The notes under the pieces were generated by a model. That model saw nothing but the letters and a program-made list of their open reading frames with translations, was not told the DNA's origin and searched no databases. A stretch of 6,938 bases of DNA, taken from the NCBI GenBank assembly GCA_034926415.1, contig JAYFRC010000008.1, positions 1-6,938 on the forward strand, written 5' to 3'. The stretch's first letter is position 1. Each line of letters begins with the position of its first letter. A program made the translations under genes and the position numbers. Positions 1 to 6,505 of this stretch are shown in pieces. Source of the DNA: JAYFRC01 sp034926415. GTDB taxonomy: Bacteria > Bacillota > Clostridia > Oscillospirales > Oscillospiraceae.

Positions 1-1202
1 CCGGGACGGACTACACGGCAGCGAGCGGCACGCTGACCTTCTCTCCCGGAGAAACAAGCAAGACGGTCGTCGTGACGGTCTTTGGAGATACGGTCACCGA
101 AAATACTGAGATTTTCTTCCTAAACCTTACAAACGTACAAAATGCCAATATCGTAGATGGTCAGGGTATGGGCACAATCATTAATGACGACGCCGTACCG
201 GATGTCTCGGTCAATGATGTGTCGGTTACCGAGGGCAACAGCGGGACGAAAACGCTGACATTCACGGTAACGCTCAATCATGCAAGCGCTTCAAGCGTTT
301 GGGTGGACTACGCCACGGCGAACAACACGGCAACGGCCGGGACAGACTATACGGCAGCAACCGGCACACTTACCTTCTCTCCCGGAGAAACCAGCAAGAC
401 TGTCGGCGTGACCATCGCGGGCGACAGCGACTACGAGCCGGATGAGAGTTTCTTCCTCGACCTTATAAGCGCGCCTGGATGCACGATTGCAGATAACCAG
501 GGCGTCGGCACAATCACGAACGACGATGCCGCGCCGACTGTTACGCTTAGCGTTGACAATTCAAGCATAGCGGAAAGCGGCGGGATAGCAACGGTGACGG
601 CAACTCTTTCCGCCACCTCGGCCAGCCCCGTTACGGTGACGCTGGGCTATACCGGCACCGCGGCGGGAAGCGGGACGGACTATACGGCTTCCTCGGCGAC
701 GATTACGATAGCTGCGGGCAGTACGTCGGGCACGGCGACTATCACAGCCGTCAACGACGCGCTCGACGAGACGGACGAAACCGTCATTGTGGATATTACC
801 GGGGTGACAAACGGTACCGAAAGCGGGACGCAGCAGATCACGGTCACAATCACTGACAACGACGCCGCTCCGTCTGTCAGCGTAAACGACGCGTCGGTAA
901 CGGAGGGTAATTCCGGGACGGCGACGCTTACCTTTACGGTAACACTTTCGGCGGCTAGCGGCAGGGCGGTCACGGTGGACTATGCAACGACGGACGGCAC
1001 GGCAAAGGCCGGGACGGACTACACGGCAGCAACCGGCACGCTCACCTTCTCTGCCGGAGACACGAGCAAGACTGTCAGCGTGACGGTCTTGGGCGACACG
1101 GTCACCGAACCAAACGAGAATCTCTTTCTCAACCTTACAAAAGCGTCAAATGCCAATATTGCAGATAATCAGGGAGTAGGCACAATAACTAACGATGACG
1201 CG
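1..1202 (+). repeat. A-type Calx-beta repeat units (three copies: 1-194, 195-530, 867-1202)
   Basis: Three copies of one Calx-beta subtype, the first cut by the window edge. Each complete copy begins VSVNDxSVTEGNSGT and contains GTDYTAATGTLTFS, then an acidic EPxE/TENTE segment, and ends in ADNQGVGTITNDDA or a close variant. The phrase beginning ccggga recurs at 1, 337 and 1009. The segment 531-866 inside this span is the other subtype (B) and is listed separately. The repeats are in frame and are protein domain duplications, not a mobile element. Confidence 0.85.
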
Positions 1203-2672
1203 CCGACTGTTACGCTTAGCGTTGACAATTCAAGCATAGCGGAAAGCGGCGGGATAGCAACGGTAACGGCAACTCTTTCCGGTACCTCAGCCAGCACCGT
1301 TACGGTAACGCTGGGCTATACCGGCACCGCGGCGGGAAGCGGGACGGACTATACGGTTTCCTCGGCGACGATTACGATAGCTGCGGGCAATACGTCGGGC
1401 ACGGCGATTATCACAGCCGTCAACGATGAACTAGCCGAGACAGCTGAAACCGTCATAGTGGATATTGCCGAGGTGGAGAACGGCACCGAAAGCGGTACAC
1501 AGCAGATCACGGTCACGATCACGGACGACGACGCAATTATCGAAGACGCGATCAGCAATAAAACCATCACCGTCACGGAGACGAGCAGCAAACTGTTTGA
1601 CAACAGCGATGGTAAGATTACGGCGGAAGCTAATATGCAGAACGCGTTTTCCAACTCTGTTGAAATAAAGGTCACGGATACGGAAGAAGACGCATCAAAC
1701 TTCAGTATTGGAATCGGTAACACGGTCTATCCTTTTGATATCTCTCTGTATCTCAAAGGAACTAATACCAAAACTGAACCGAACGACGGCTACGCCGTGA
1801 CCATATCCCTTCCGATACCCGACGAGCTGCTTGATGTGAAAGATCAGCTTTTAGTCATGCACAAGTCCAGCGGCGGAACTGTTACGACGCTTGCGTCTCA
1901 GCGCAAGCAGGTAAACGGAGTTTGGTATCTTGTATTCAAGGCCACGGAATTCTCGCCCTACGCCCTGGTCGTCAGCGACACTGACACTTATGACGAGACA
2001 GCAGGCCTTCCGTACTATGTCGACGGCAACGGTGCTGATGTATTCATCGGGTTTGCGGCGAACGGCAAATATGTCGCTCCTGATGGTATGACCGTACTGT
2101 TCAAGAAAAATCCCAAGAACTTTTCGGACACCGGCTCTTACTGGGCAGAAAATTATATCAATTTCGTAACGGAGCGCGAGCTGTTCAACGGTACCGGAAA
2201 CGATAGGTTTTTACCCAATACCGGGATGACTAGAGCGATGTTCGCGACGGTCATCGGACGGTTGTACGAGCGCAGTTACGGTGACATTGCGCCCGCCGAA
2301 GAACATGCTTTCACCGACTGCGATTACAGCGATTATTACGGGAAATACGTGGACTGGGCCTTTGAAAACGGCATCGCCGGAGGCACGGGCGGAGGTCTCT
2401 TCGAGCCGGATATGGAGATTACCCGCGAAGAGGCGGCGGTTATTTTGTACCGATTCGCGGATTTCCTCAACGTCCTGCCGTACGGTATGGACACCGAGCT
2501 TAGCTGCCCCGACGCCGGAAACATTTCAAGCTGGGCAAAGAACGCCGCCCTGTACTGCCAGAGCACCGGCATCATAACGGGCCGCGGAGGCGGAAACTTT
2601 GTCCCGCATGGTACTGCGACAAGAGCCGAGGCCTCAGTCATGCTGGAGAGATTTGTTGAATATATAGTCTAA
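1..2672 (+). CDS. Calx-beta / S-layer-homology surface protein, 5'-truncated by window edge
   Basis: The reading frame is open from position 3 to the TAA at 2670-2672, giving 889 visible residues. The ATG at 72 lies inside a Calx-beta domain and is not the true start, so the signal peptide and N-terminus are outside the window. Domains in order: a partial Calx-beta (to 194), four complete Calx-beta domains (195-530, 531-866, 867-1202, 1203-1535), a linker (1536-2120) and three SLH domains (2121-2669). The Calx-beta domains show the family hallmarks VTEGNSGT, AGTDYT and terminal NDDA/DNDA acidic clusters, which in this family bind calcium. The end of the linker (FSPYALVV, then VAPDGMTVLFKKNPKNF) resembles spacers I know from other SLH proteins. 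SLH domains bind secondary cell-wall polymer, so the protein should be secreted and non-covalently anchored, with a Ca-stabilised stalk. I infer an adhesive or structural role; no catalytic domain is visible. Confidence 0.93.
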   Translation, partial: GTDYTAASGTLTFSPGETSKTVVVTVFGDTVTENTEIFFLNLTNVQNANIVDGQGMGTIINDDAVPDVSVNDVSVTEGNSGTKTLTFTVTLNHASASSVWVDYATANNTATAGTDYTAATGTLTFSPGETSKTVGVTIAGDSDYEPDESFFLDLISAPGCTIADNQGVGTITNDDAAPTVTLSVDNSSIAESGGIATVTATLSATSASPVTVTLGYTGTAAGSGTDYTASSATITIAAGSTSGTATITAVNDALDETDETVIVDITGVTNGTESGTQQITVTITDNDAAPSVSVNDASVTEGNSGTATLTFTVTLSAASGRAVTVDYATTDGTAKAGTDYTAATGTLTFSAGDTSKTVSVTVLGDTVTEPNENLFLNLTKASNANIADNQGVGTITNDDAPTVTLSVDNSSIAESGGIATVTATLSGTSASTVTVTLGYTGTAAGSGTDYTVSSATITIAAGNTSGTAIITAVNDELAETAETVIVDIAEVENGTESGTQQITVTITDDDAIIEDAISNKTITVTETSSKLFDNSDGKITAEANMQNAFSNSVEIKVTDTEEDASNFSIGIGNTVYPFDISLYLKGTNTKTEPNDGYAVTISLPIPDELLDVKDQLLVMHKSSGGTVTTLASQRKQVNGVWYLVFKATEFSPYALVVSDTDTYDETAGLPYYVDGNGADVFIGFAANGKYVAPDGMTVLFKKNPKNFSDTGSYWAENYINFVTERELFNGTGNDRFLPNTGMTRAMFATVIGRLYERSYGDIAPAEEHAFTDCDYSDYYGKYVDWAFENGIAGGTGGGLFEPDMEITREEAAVILYRFADFLNVLPYGMDTELSCPDAGNISSWAKNAALYCQSTGIITGRGGGNFVPHGTATRAEASVMLERFVEYIV
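531..1535 (+). repeat. B-type Calx-beta repeat units (two copies: 531-866 and 1203-1535), offset 669 bp
   Basis: Two copies of a second Calx-beta subtype, marked by VTLSVDNSSIAESGG, LGYTGTAAGSGTDYT and ESGTQQITVTITD. They alternate with A-type units. The copies share an uninterrupted 66-nt identical stretch (530-595 against 1199-1264). By eye there are about 30 mismatches in roughly 330 nt, so about 90 percent nucleotide identity. This implies recent duplication of an A-B pair or gene conversion. The segment 867-1202 within this span is A-type. Confidence 0.85.
2121..2669 (+). other. Three SLH domains (cell-wall anchoring region of the surface protein)
   Basis: SLH1 runs from about 2121, opening with FSDTGSYWAENYINF and ending with MTRAMFATVIGRL. 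SLH2 runs from about 2310, with FTDCDYSDYYGKYVDWA and ITREEAAVILYRF. SLH3 runs from about 2502, with CPDAGNISSWAKNA and ATRAEASVMLERF, and ends close to the stop codon. Three consecutive SLH modules form the pseudo-trimer that binds pyruvylated secondary cell-wall polymer in Gram-positive bacteria. The TRAE-type binding motif reads TRAM in SLH1, TREE in SLH2 and TRAE in SLH3, so SLH1 lacks the acidic residue at the last motif position. Confidence 0.92.
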
Positions 2673-2677
2673 ACCTC

Positions 2678-2711
2678 AAAAGGGAGTGCCGCAAATGCGG
2701 CACTCCCTTTT
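2678..2711. terminator. Bidirectional intrinsic terminator between convergent genes
   Basis: A perfect 15-bp inverted repeat, AAAAGGGAGTGCCGC (2678-2692) and GCGGCACTCCCTTTT (2697-2711), encloses an AAAT tetraloop. It starts 5 nt after the surface-protein stop codon. The GC-rich core is flanked by A's on the left and T's on the right, so the transcript from either strand forms a stem followed by a short U-tract. It can end the surface-protein mRNA on the + strand and the TetR/TSUP mRNA on the - strand, whose last gene stops at 2800. Confidence 0.9.
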
Positions 2712-2799
2712 CGCATGGTAGTAAACATTAACTATACAATTGTCCGGAAACTGATTTCCGCTCAATTTCACAGCATAACAAAATGGTACTCTACATTGG

Positions 2800-3576
2800 T
2801 CATTTAAGCATTTCTATTCCGCCCATGATCACAATCATAATGAAAAGGACAGGCTGGAGAACCTTTTCCAGCTTTTTCTTATCTATCCGTTTAAGGAGAA
2901 CCGGACCGACAAAAGCACCGCAAACCGTACCGATAGTCAGAAGCCCCACGAGTTTCCAGTCGATACTCCCTATTCCAAGATGTGTGACAAATCCTGTAAC
3001 GGCTATGCCAAACAGCACAAGGACAGAGGTTCCTACCGCTTCGAGCGCCTGACATCCAAGGATCATGAGCCCTGCAATAATCGGACCGCCGCCGCTGAGC
3101 CCGACGAGTCCGGACATTATCCCGCCAAGAATTCCAAAGCAGACTGCCTTAACAGTGTCAGACCTCTTATTGCATTGCTCAGCGCTCTGTGCAATGTCAC
3201 CATTCCTCTTTTTCTTTATGTATGAAGCAAGCATCTGCACAGCGAGCAGGAGCAGGATCGCTCCGGTCACCTTGTTATACAGGCTCTCCGGAAGAAATCC
3301 GGAACACAGTGAACCTACGACGGAGCCGACAACTCCGCCTATCAGCATGGTAAGCCCGAAACGCCAGTTCACATTTCCGGCTTTCCAATGGCTGAAAGTC
3401 CCCACCGCCGTGGTGGGAATCGTGGTTGCAAGGGAAGTTGACGCCGCGATGCCGGGCGGGATATTAAAGAATACGGTCAGAATCCCTACATAAACGGCTC
3501 CGCCTCCGCCTCCGAGCGAAATGATCAGCAAGCCTACCACAAATCCCACGATAGGCAACGCAATATATTGGTACAT
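2800..3576 (-). CDS. TSUP-family (TauE/SafE-type) membrane anion exporter
   Basis: A 258-residue polytopic membrane protein with about eight hydrophobic segments, matching the TSUP/DUF81 family in length and pattern. Its two halves show the family's internal duplication. Residues about 11-95 carry GLLIISLGGGGGAVYVGIL, then AASTSLATTIPTTAVGTFSHW. The second half, from about residue 147, carries GIMSGLVGLSGGGPIIAGLM, then AVGTSVLVLFGIAVTGFVTH. The hydrophilic loop between them (KKKRNGDIAQSAEQCNKRSD) is probably cytoplasmic. Characterised relatives move sulfite, sulfoacetate or other sulfur-containing organic anions across the cytoplasmic membrane; the substrate here cannot be read from sequence. 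The ATG follows the TetR stop codon by 2 nt and has only a weak purine-rich site (GAAGAAG), so translation is probably coupled to tetR. The stop TGA lies about 90 nt from the bidirectional terminator. Confidence 0.9.
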   Translation of the reverse strand: MYQYIALPIVGFVVGLLIISLGGGGGAVYVGILTVFFNIPPGIAASTSLATTIPTTAVGTFSHWKAGNVNWRFGLTMLIGGVVGSVVGSLCSGFLPESLYNKVTGAILLLLAVQMLASYIKKKRNGDIAQSAEQCNKRSDTVKAVCFGILGGIMSGLVGLSGGGPIIAGLMILGCQALEAVGTSVLVLFGIAVTGFVTHLGIGSIDWKLVGLLTIGTVCGAFVGPVLLKRIDKKKLEKVLQPVLFIMIVIMGGIEMLK

Positions 3577-3578
3577 TC

Positions 3579-4154
3579 TTAAGCATCTTCTTCTGTATTT
3601 AAAGTTGCTATAAGGCGCGAAACGAGCCGTTCATAGCTTTTATCCACATCCGCTTCGGTACTTTGAAAGAAGCCGGCCTCTTCAAGTGAAACAAAGCCGT
3701 GAAGCGCGCTGCGGAAGCCCCGGACAAAATGGATCGTTTCTTCTTTACTGTAGCGATATGGTTCCATCACCCGGTACAAAATACGGACAACGGCATGGCC
3801 GGCTTCCTGAACACTGCTGTCGTCATAATCAGGAAATCTCAGAATCGCTTTATAGAGTTCTGGATTTTCTTTCGCAAATTTGCGGTATGCCGAAGCAACA
3901 GCCATCAAAGCATCTTCTTTTGACCGGCCGACCGCTGCGCTGCGGACGGCATCTTCAAGCCTGTCTATGGCAAGCTTCGCAATACCCGATGAGAGTTCCT
4001 GCAATCCGCTCAGATGATTGTACAGCGACGGCGATTTTACGCCGAGTTTTTCCGCGACCTGAAGCAGCGAAACATTTTCAAGGCCCTTTTCTTCGGCCAG
4101 CTCCGCCGCTGCGTTCAGGATCGTCTGTGAATCCAGCCCTTTTTTTGTGCTCAT
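3579..4154 (-). CDS. TetR/AcrR-family transcriptional repressor with WHG-type C-terminal domain
   Basis: A 191-residue protein of normal TetR length. The N-terminal DNA-binding domain holds TILNAAAELAEEKGLENVSL, then the recognition helix-turn-helix at residues about 29-48 (VAEKLGVKSPSLYNHL). The C-terminal ligand and dimerisation domain contains FVRGFRSALHGFVSLEEAGF (from residue 143). This matches the 'WHG' TetR C-terminal family (TetR_C_33), with HGF-LE conserved. The start is supported by a strong GGGGAGG site 6 nt upstream of the ATG. It is the first gene of a two-gene operon with the TSUP exporter, so it is the likely local regulator of that exporter and of itself through the 19-bp operator at 4192-4210. 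The ligand is unknown. Confidence 0.93.
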   Translation of the reverse strand: MSTKKGLDSQTILNAAAELAEEKGLENVSLLQVAEKLGVKSPSLYNHLSGLQELSSGIAKLAIDRLEDAVRSAAVGRSKEDALMAVASAYRKFAKENPELYKAILRFPDYDDSSVQEAGHAVVRILYRVMEPYRYSKEETIHFVRGFRSALHGFVSLEEAGFFQSTEADVDKSYERLVSRLIATLNTEEDA

Positions 4155-4186
4155 GCCGGGCCTCCCCTCAAAACTACTGTGAATAC

Positions 4187-4215
4187 ATATTAAACTAATT
4201 ACATTAGTTTGTCAA
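4187..4215 (-). promoter_or_regulatory. Sigma-A-type promoter of the tetR-TSUP operon
   Basis: Read on the - strand, a perfect -35 box TTGACA (4215-4210) is followed by a 17-nt spacer and a -10-like TAATAT (4192-4187). Transcription would begin near 4180, giving a leader of about 25 nt before the TetR ATG, with the GGGGAGG ribosome binding site inside it. The -35 is consensus and the spacing optimal; the -10 matches consensus at 4 of 6 positions. The start point is inferred. Confidence 0.75.
4192..4210. promoter_or_regulatory. Putative TetR operator: perfect 19-bp inverted repeat
   Basis: AAACTAAT (4192-4199) and ATTAGTTT (4203-4210) are exact reverse complements separated by TAC. The palindrome fills the spacer between the -35 and -10 boxes of the tetR promoter, touching one base of each box, so a bound dimer would block RNA polymerase. 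Length, symmetry and placement fit a TetR-family autoregulatory operator. It also lies about 85 nt upstream of the divergent FAD/Rieske gene, so control of that operon is possible but less certain. Confidence 0.8.
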
Positions 4216-4295
4216 TAGATGCGCGGCTTTATTTTCCTCTCCGTCCTATATTTTGCCTAAAACGGCAGATACTAACGGAAACGGAGGCGTTAATA
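4211..4295 (+). promoter_or_regulatory. Leader and possible promoter region of the FAD/Rieske operon
   Basis: Between the operator and the FAD/Rieske ATG lie 85 nt. A -10-like TATATT (4247-4252) is visible, but no good -35 sits 16-18 nt upstream. An alternative TATTTT at 4230-4235 has TTGTCA at 4209-4214 at a short 15-nt spacing. Neither is convincing. The GGAGG ribosome binding site at 4283-4287 closes the leader. The operon's promoter must lie here or overlap the operator, because the tetR gene begins at 4154 on the other strand. Confidence 0.4.
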
Positions 4296-5597
4296 ATGGA
4301 TTTTCTCTGGACAAAAGCAACTACACCGCCGCGGTTTCCGACGCTCGACGGCGACATAAGCACCGACGTGCTGGTCATCGGAGGCGGTATGGCCGGAGTG
4401 CTGTGCGCGCGGCTGCTCCGAGAGGCGGGAATTGACTGCGTTCTCGCCGAGGCCAAGGCCATCGGCGGCGGTATCACGAAGGGTACTACTGCAGTCCTGA
4501 CGGCTCAGCACGACACGCTTTATCAGGACATGATAAAGCGGTTCGGCGCCGACAAAGCAGCGCTTTACCTCAAAGCCAATATCCGCGCCGTCGAACGCTT
4601 TCGTGAGCTTTCCGCAAGCATCGGCTGCGACTTTGAGGAAAGGCCGTCGTTCATGTACTCGCTTCGCGACGCCGTAATCATGGAACGAGAGGCGAAGGCC
4701 GTCTGCTCTCTCGGTTTTTCCGCGGAATTTACGACGTCGACCCCGCTCCCCTTTCCCGTTTCCGGGGCTGTAAAATTTCCGGGAATGGCCCAGTTCCACC
4801 CGCTCAAATTCCTGTACGGCGCGGCCGCCGGGCTAAACATCTTTGAAAACACCTTTGTAGAAAAGCTCGACGGCACGACGGCCGTGACACGGCACGGAAA
4901 TATAAAGGCAAACAGGATAATTATTGCGACTCATTTCCCGTTCATAAACAGCCGCGGCCTTTATTTTATGAAGCTTTATCAAAAGCGTTCGTATGTCGTC
5001 GCGTTTGAAAACGCATCGGAGCTCGGCTGCACAATCGAGGACGTGGCTGCCAACGGAGTATATCTTCGAAACTACGCAAACCTGCTTCTCATAGGCGGAG
5101 GCGACCACCGCACCGGCGAGAAGGGTGGCGGCTTTGCCGCCGTGCTCGACTTCGCGCACCGGAATTACCCCGGAGCCCGCGAAAAATACCGCTGGGCGAA
5201 CCAGGACTGCGTAAGTCTCGACGGCGTGCCCTATATAGGCGCGTACAGTCCCACAATGCCTGAAATCTACGTCGCGGCGGGCTTCAATCTCTGGGGCATG
5301 ACCTCCTCCATGGCGGCGGCCGAGATCCTTACCGATATGGCCCTCGGGCGCAAAAACAGATACGCCCCCGCCTTCACGCCGGACAGAAGCATGCTTACCG
5401 GCCAGCTCACGGTAAACATGAGCACGACGTTTCTCGACTTCATCACGCCTATTCCAAAACGCTGCCCTCACCTCGGCTGTGCCCTTAAGTGGAATCCCGC
5501 CGAACGCAGCTGGGATTGCCCCTGTCACGGCTCGCGTTTCGATGAGCGCGGCAGGCTTATTGACAATCCCGCAATGAGGGACTTCAATGCGAAATGA
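4296..5597 (+). CDS. FAD-dependent oxidoreductase (DAO fold) with short C-terminal Rieske [2Fe-2S] domain
   Basis: The start is the ATG at 4296, preceded by GGAGG at 4283-4287 with 8-nt spacing, giving 433 residues. An in-frame TTG at 4209 would start inside the operator and has no comparable site. The N-terminus has the FAD/ADP-binding motif VLVIGGGMAG (GGGMAG at 29-34), with an acidic residue (E52) after the second strand. The C-terminal part of the FAD domain holds YIGAYSPTMPEIYVAAGFNL. The extreme C-terminus has a Rieske cluster signature: C390-x-H392, 15 residues, C408-x-x-H411 in CPCHGSRFD. C395 and C410 are also in the places where many Rieske proteins carry the disulfide pair. Better-known relatives such as Bacillus YhfW are, as I recall, about 500 residues; here the segment before CPHLGC is short, so the Rieske domain lacks much of its N-terminal base. 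The protein looks cytosolic. Substrate unknown; I infer electron transfer between FAD and the cluster. Confidence 0.9.
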   Translation: MDFLWTKATTPPRFPTLDGDISTDVLVIGGGMAGVLCARLLREAGIDCVLAEAKAIGGGITKGTTAVLTAQHDTLYQDMIKRFGADKAALYLKANIRAVERFRELSASIGCDFEERPSFMYSLRDAVIMEREAKAVCSLGFSAEFTTSTPLPFPVSGAVKFPGMAQFHPLKFLYGAAAGLNIFENTFVEKLDGTTAVTRHGNIKANRIIIATHFPFINSRGLYFMKLYQKRSYVVAFENASELGCTIEDVAANGVYLRNYANLLLIGGGDHRTGEKGGGFAAVLDFAHRNYPGAREKYRWANQDCVSLDGVPYIGAYSPTMPEIYVAAGFNLWGMTSSMAAAEILTDMALGRKNRYAPAFTPDRSMLTGQLTVNMSTTFLDFITPIPKRCPHLGCALKWNPAERSWDCPCHGSRFDERGRLIDNPAMRDFNAK

Positions 5598-6468
5598 TTT
5601 TTTCGAGGGTTGGTATTTTAAGCACCAGCTCGGCGGTGATATGCTTTCCTTTATCCCCGGCAAAGCCTCGAGCGGCGCGTTCGTCCAGATGATATGCACA
5701 GATTTTTCGCGTCGTTTCGACGTCCCCTCCCTGAGCGTTGAAAACAACGTCATCCGCGCCGGCGGCTGTTCCTTTTCTGGGCGCGGAGTTGAGATTGACC
5801 TTCCCGACGTCCGCGGCAGGATAGATTACGGCGCTTTTTCAACTCTTGGCTCGGACGTCATGGGCCCGTTCAGGTATCTTCCCATGGAGTGCCGCCACGG
5901 AGTAATAAGTATGAGCCACGCTCTTTCCGGCGCGGTAACAATATGCGGCCGCGCTCACCGCTTCGACGGCGGAAAAGGTTATATCGAAAAAGACAGCGGC
6001 ACATCATTTCCGCGCTCCTACATGTGGCTTCAGTGCAATGATTTTCTGGCTCCCTGCTCGGTCATGCTTTCCATCGCCGATATTCCGTTTGGCGGATTCA
6101 GGTTCAGAGGCTGCATCTGTTCCGTATTATACGGGAACCGCGAATACCGCCTCGCGACCTACAACGGCGTAAAGATACACGTCGCGGAGGCCGAACACGT
6201 TCGTCTGTCCCAGGGATCACTGCTGCTTGAGATAGACGCCGTTCCGTCATGCGATGGACACGCGCTCCGCTCTCCGGTACACGGGCGGATGTCTGGCTCC
6301 ATACGCGAGAGCTGCAATACGTGGGTGCATATGAAGCTGTGGGCGCACGGACGCGAGGTATTCGACCTGAGCAGTCCGCACGCGGCCTATGAGTTCGTAC
6401 CGTACGGCGGCGACAGCCGCCAAATGGAAAAAATCCGGCGCGAACGCATATTCTTCCACACGCGGTAA
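5587..6468 (+). CDS. Tocopherol cyclase (VTE1)-like family protein
   Basis: A 293-residue protein with an N-terminal FEGWYFKHQ (residues about 6-14) and the central GYIEKDSGTSFPRSYMWLQC (from about 131), followed by NDF. Both are hallmarks of the tocopherol-cyclase-like family (Pfam Tocopherol_cycl), which folds as a lipocalin-like beta-barrel binding hydrophobic ligands. Plant VTE1 closes the chromanol ring of tocopherols; bacterial members mostly lack assigned reactions, and a tocopherol pathway is not expected here. In the family as I recall it, the central motif reads EKDWG or EKNWG; here a serine replaces the tryptophan. No signal peptide or membrane segment is seen. The ATG overlaps the end of the FAD/Rieske gene by 11 nt and has GAGGG at 5576-5580, 6 nt upstream, so the two are co-transcribed and probably translationally coupled. 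Confidence 0.82.
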   Translation: MRNDFFEGWYFKHQLGGDMLSFIPGKASSGAFVQMICTDFSRRFDVPSLSVENNVIRAGGCSFSGRGVEIDLPDVRGRIDYGAFSTLGSDVMGPFRYLPMECRHGVISMSHALSGAVTICGRAHRFDGGKGYIEKDSGTSFPRSYMWLQCNDFLAPCSVMLSIADIPFGGFRFRGCICSVLYGNREYRLATYNGVKIHVAEAEHVRLSQGSLLLEIDAVPSCDGHALRSPVHGRMSGSIRESCNTWVHMKLWAHGREVFDLSSPHAAYEFVPYGGDSRQMEKIRRERIFFHTR

Positions 6469-6505
6469 AAAATATAAGTATAAGAATTCTATGTGAGGTG
6501 TCGAT

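Noticed and set aside
72..74. ATG at 72 as the start of the surface protein
   Set aside because: The frame is open to the left edge and the upstream residues (GTDYTAASGTLTFSPGE) are in-family Calx-beta sequence, so the gene starts outside the window.
1..1535. Repetitive DNA considered as a CRISPR array or mobile repeat
   Set aside because: The repeats are about 330 bp long, in frame, and encode Calx-beta domains with mostly conservative differences, so they are domain duplications.
2745..2760. Small hairpin CGGAAA-CTGA-TTTCCG in the convergent intergenic region
   Set aside because: Only a 6-bp stem with no T-tract on either strand; the strong hairpin at 2678-2711 already explains termination. 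The rest of 2712-2799 shows nothing convincing.
4209..4295. An upstream TTG start that would add 29 residues to the FAD/Rieske protein
   Set aside because: It starts inside the TetR operator with no ribosome binding site. The extra residues do not resemble the family N-terminus, while ATG 4296 has GGAGG at ideal spacing.
4833..5753. A 306-residue open frame on the - strand opposite the FAD/Rieske and VTE1-like genes
   Set aside because: It lies antisense to two genes with clear family motifs, has no recognisable domain, and its length fits codon-bias shadowing in GC-rich DNA.
6473..6484. Two tandem TATAAG -10-like boxes before the ferritin-like gene
   Set aside because: No acceptable -35 box lies 16-18 nt upstream of either. 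A separate promoter for this gene is possible but not supported enough to annotate.
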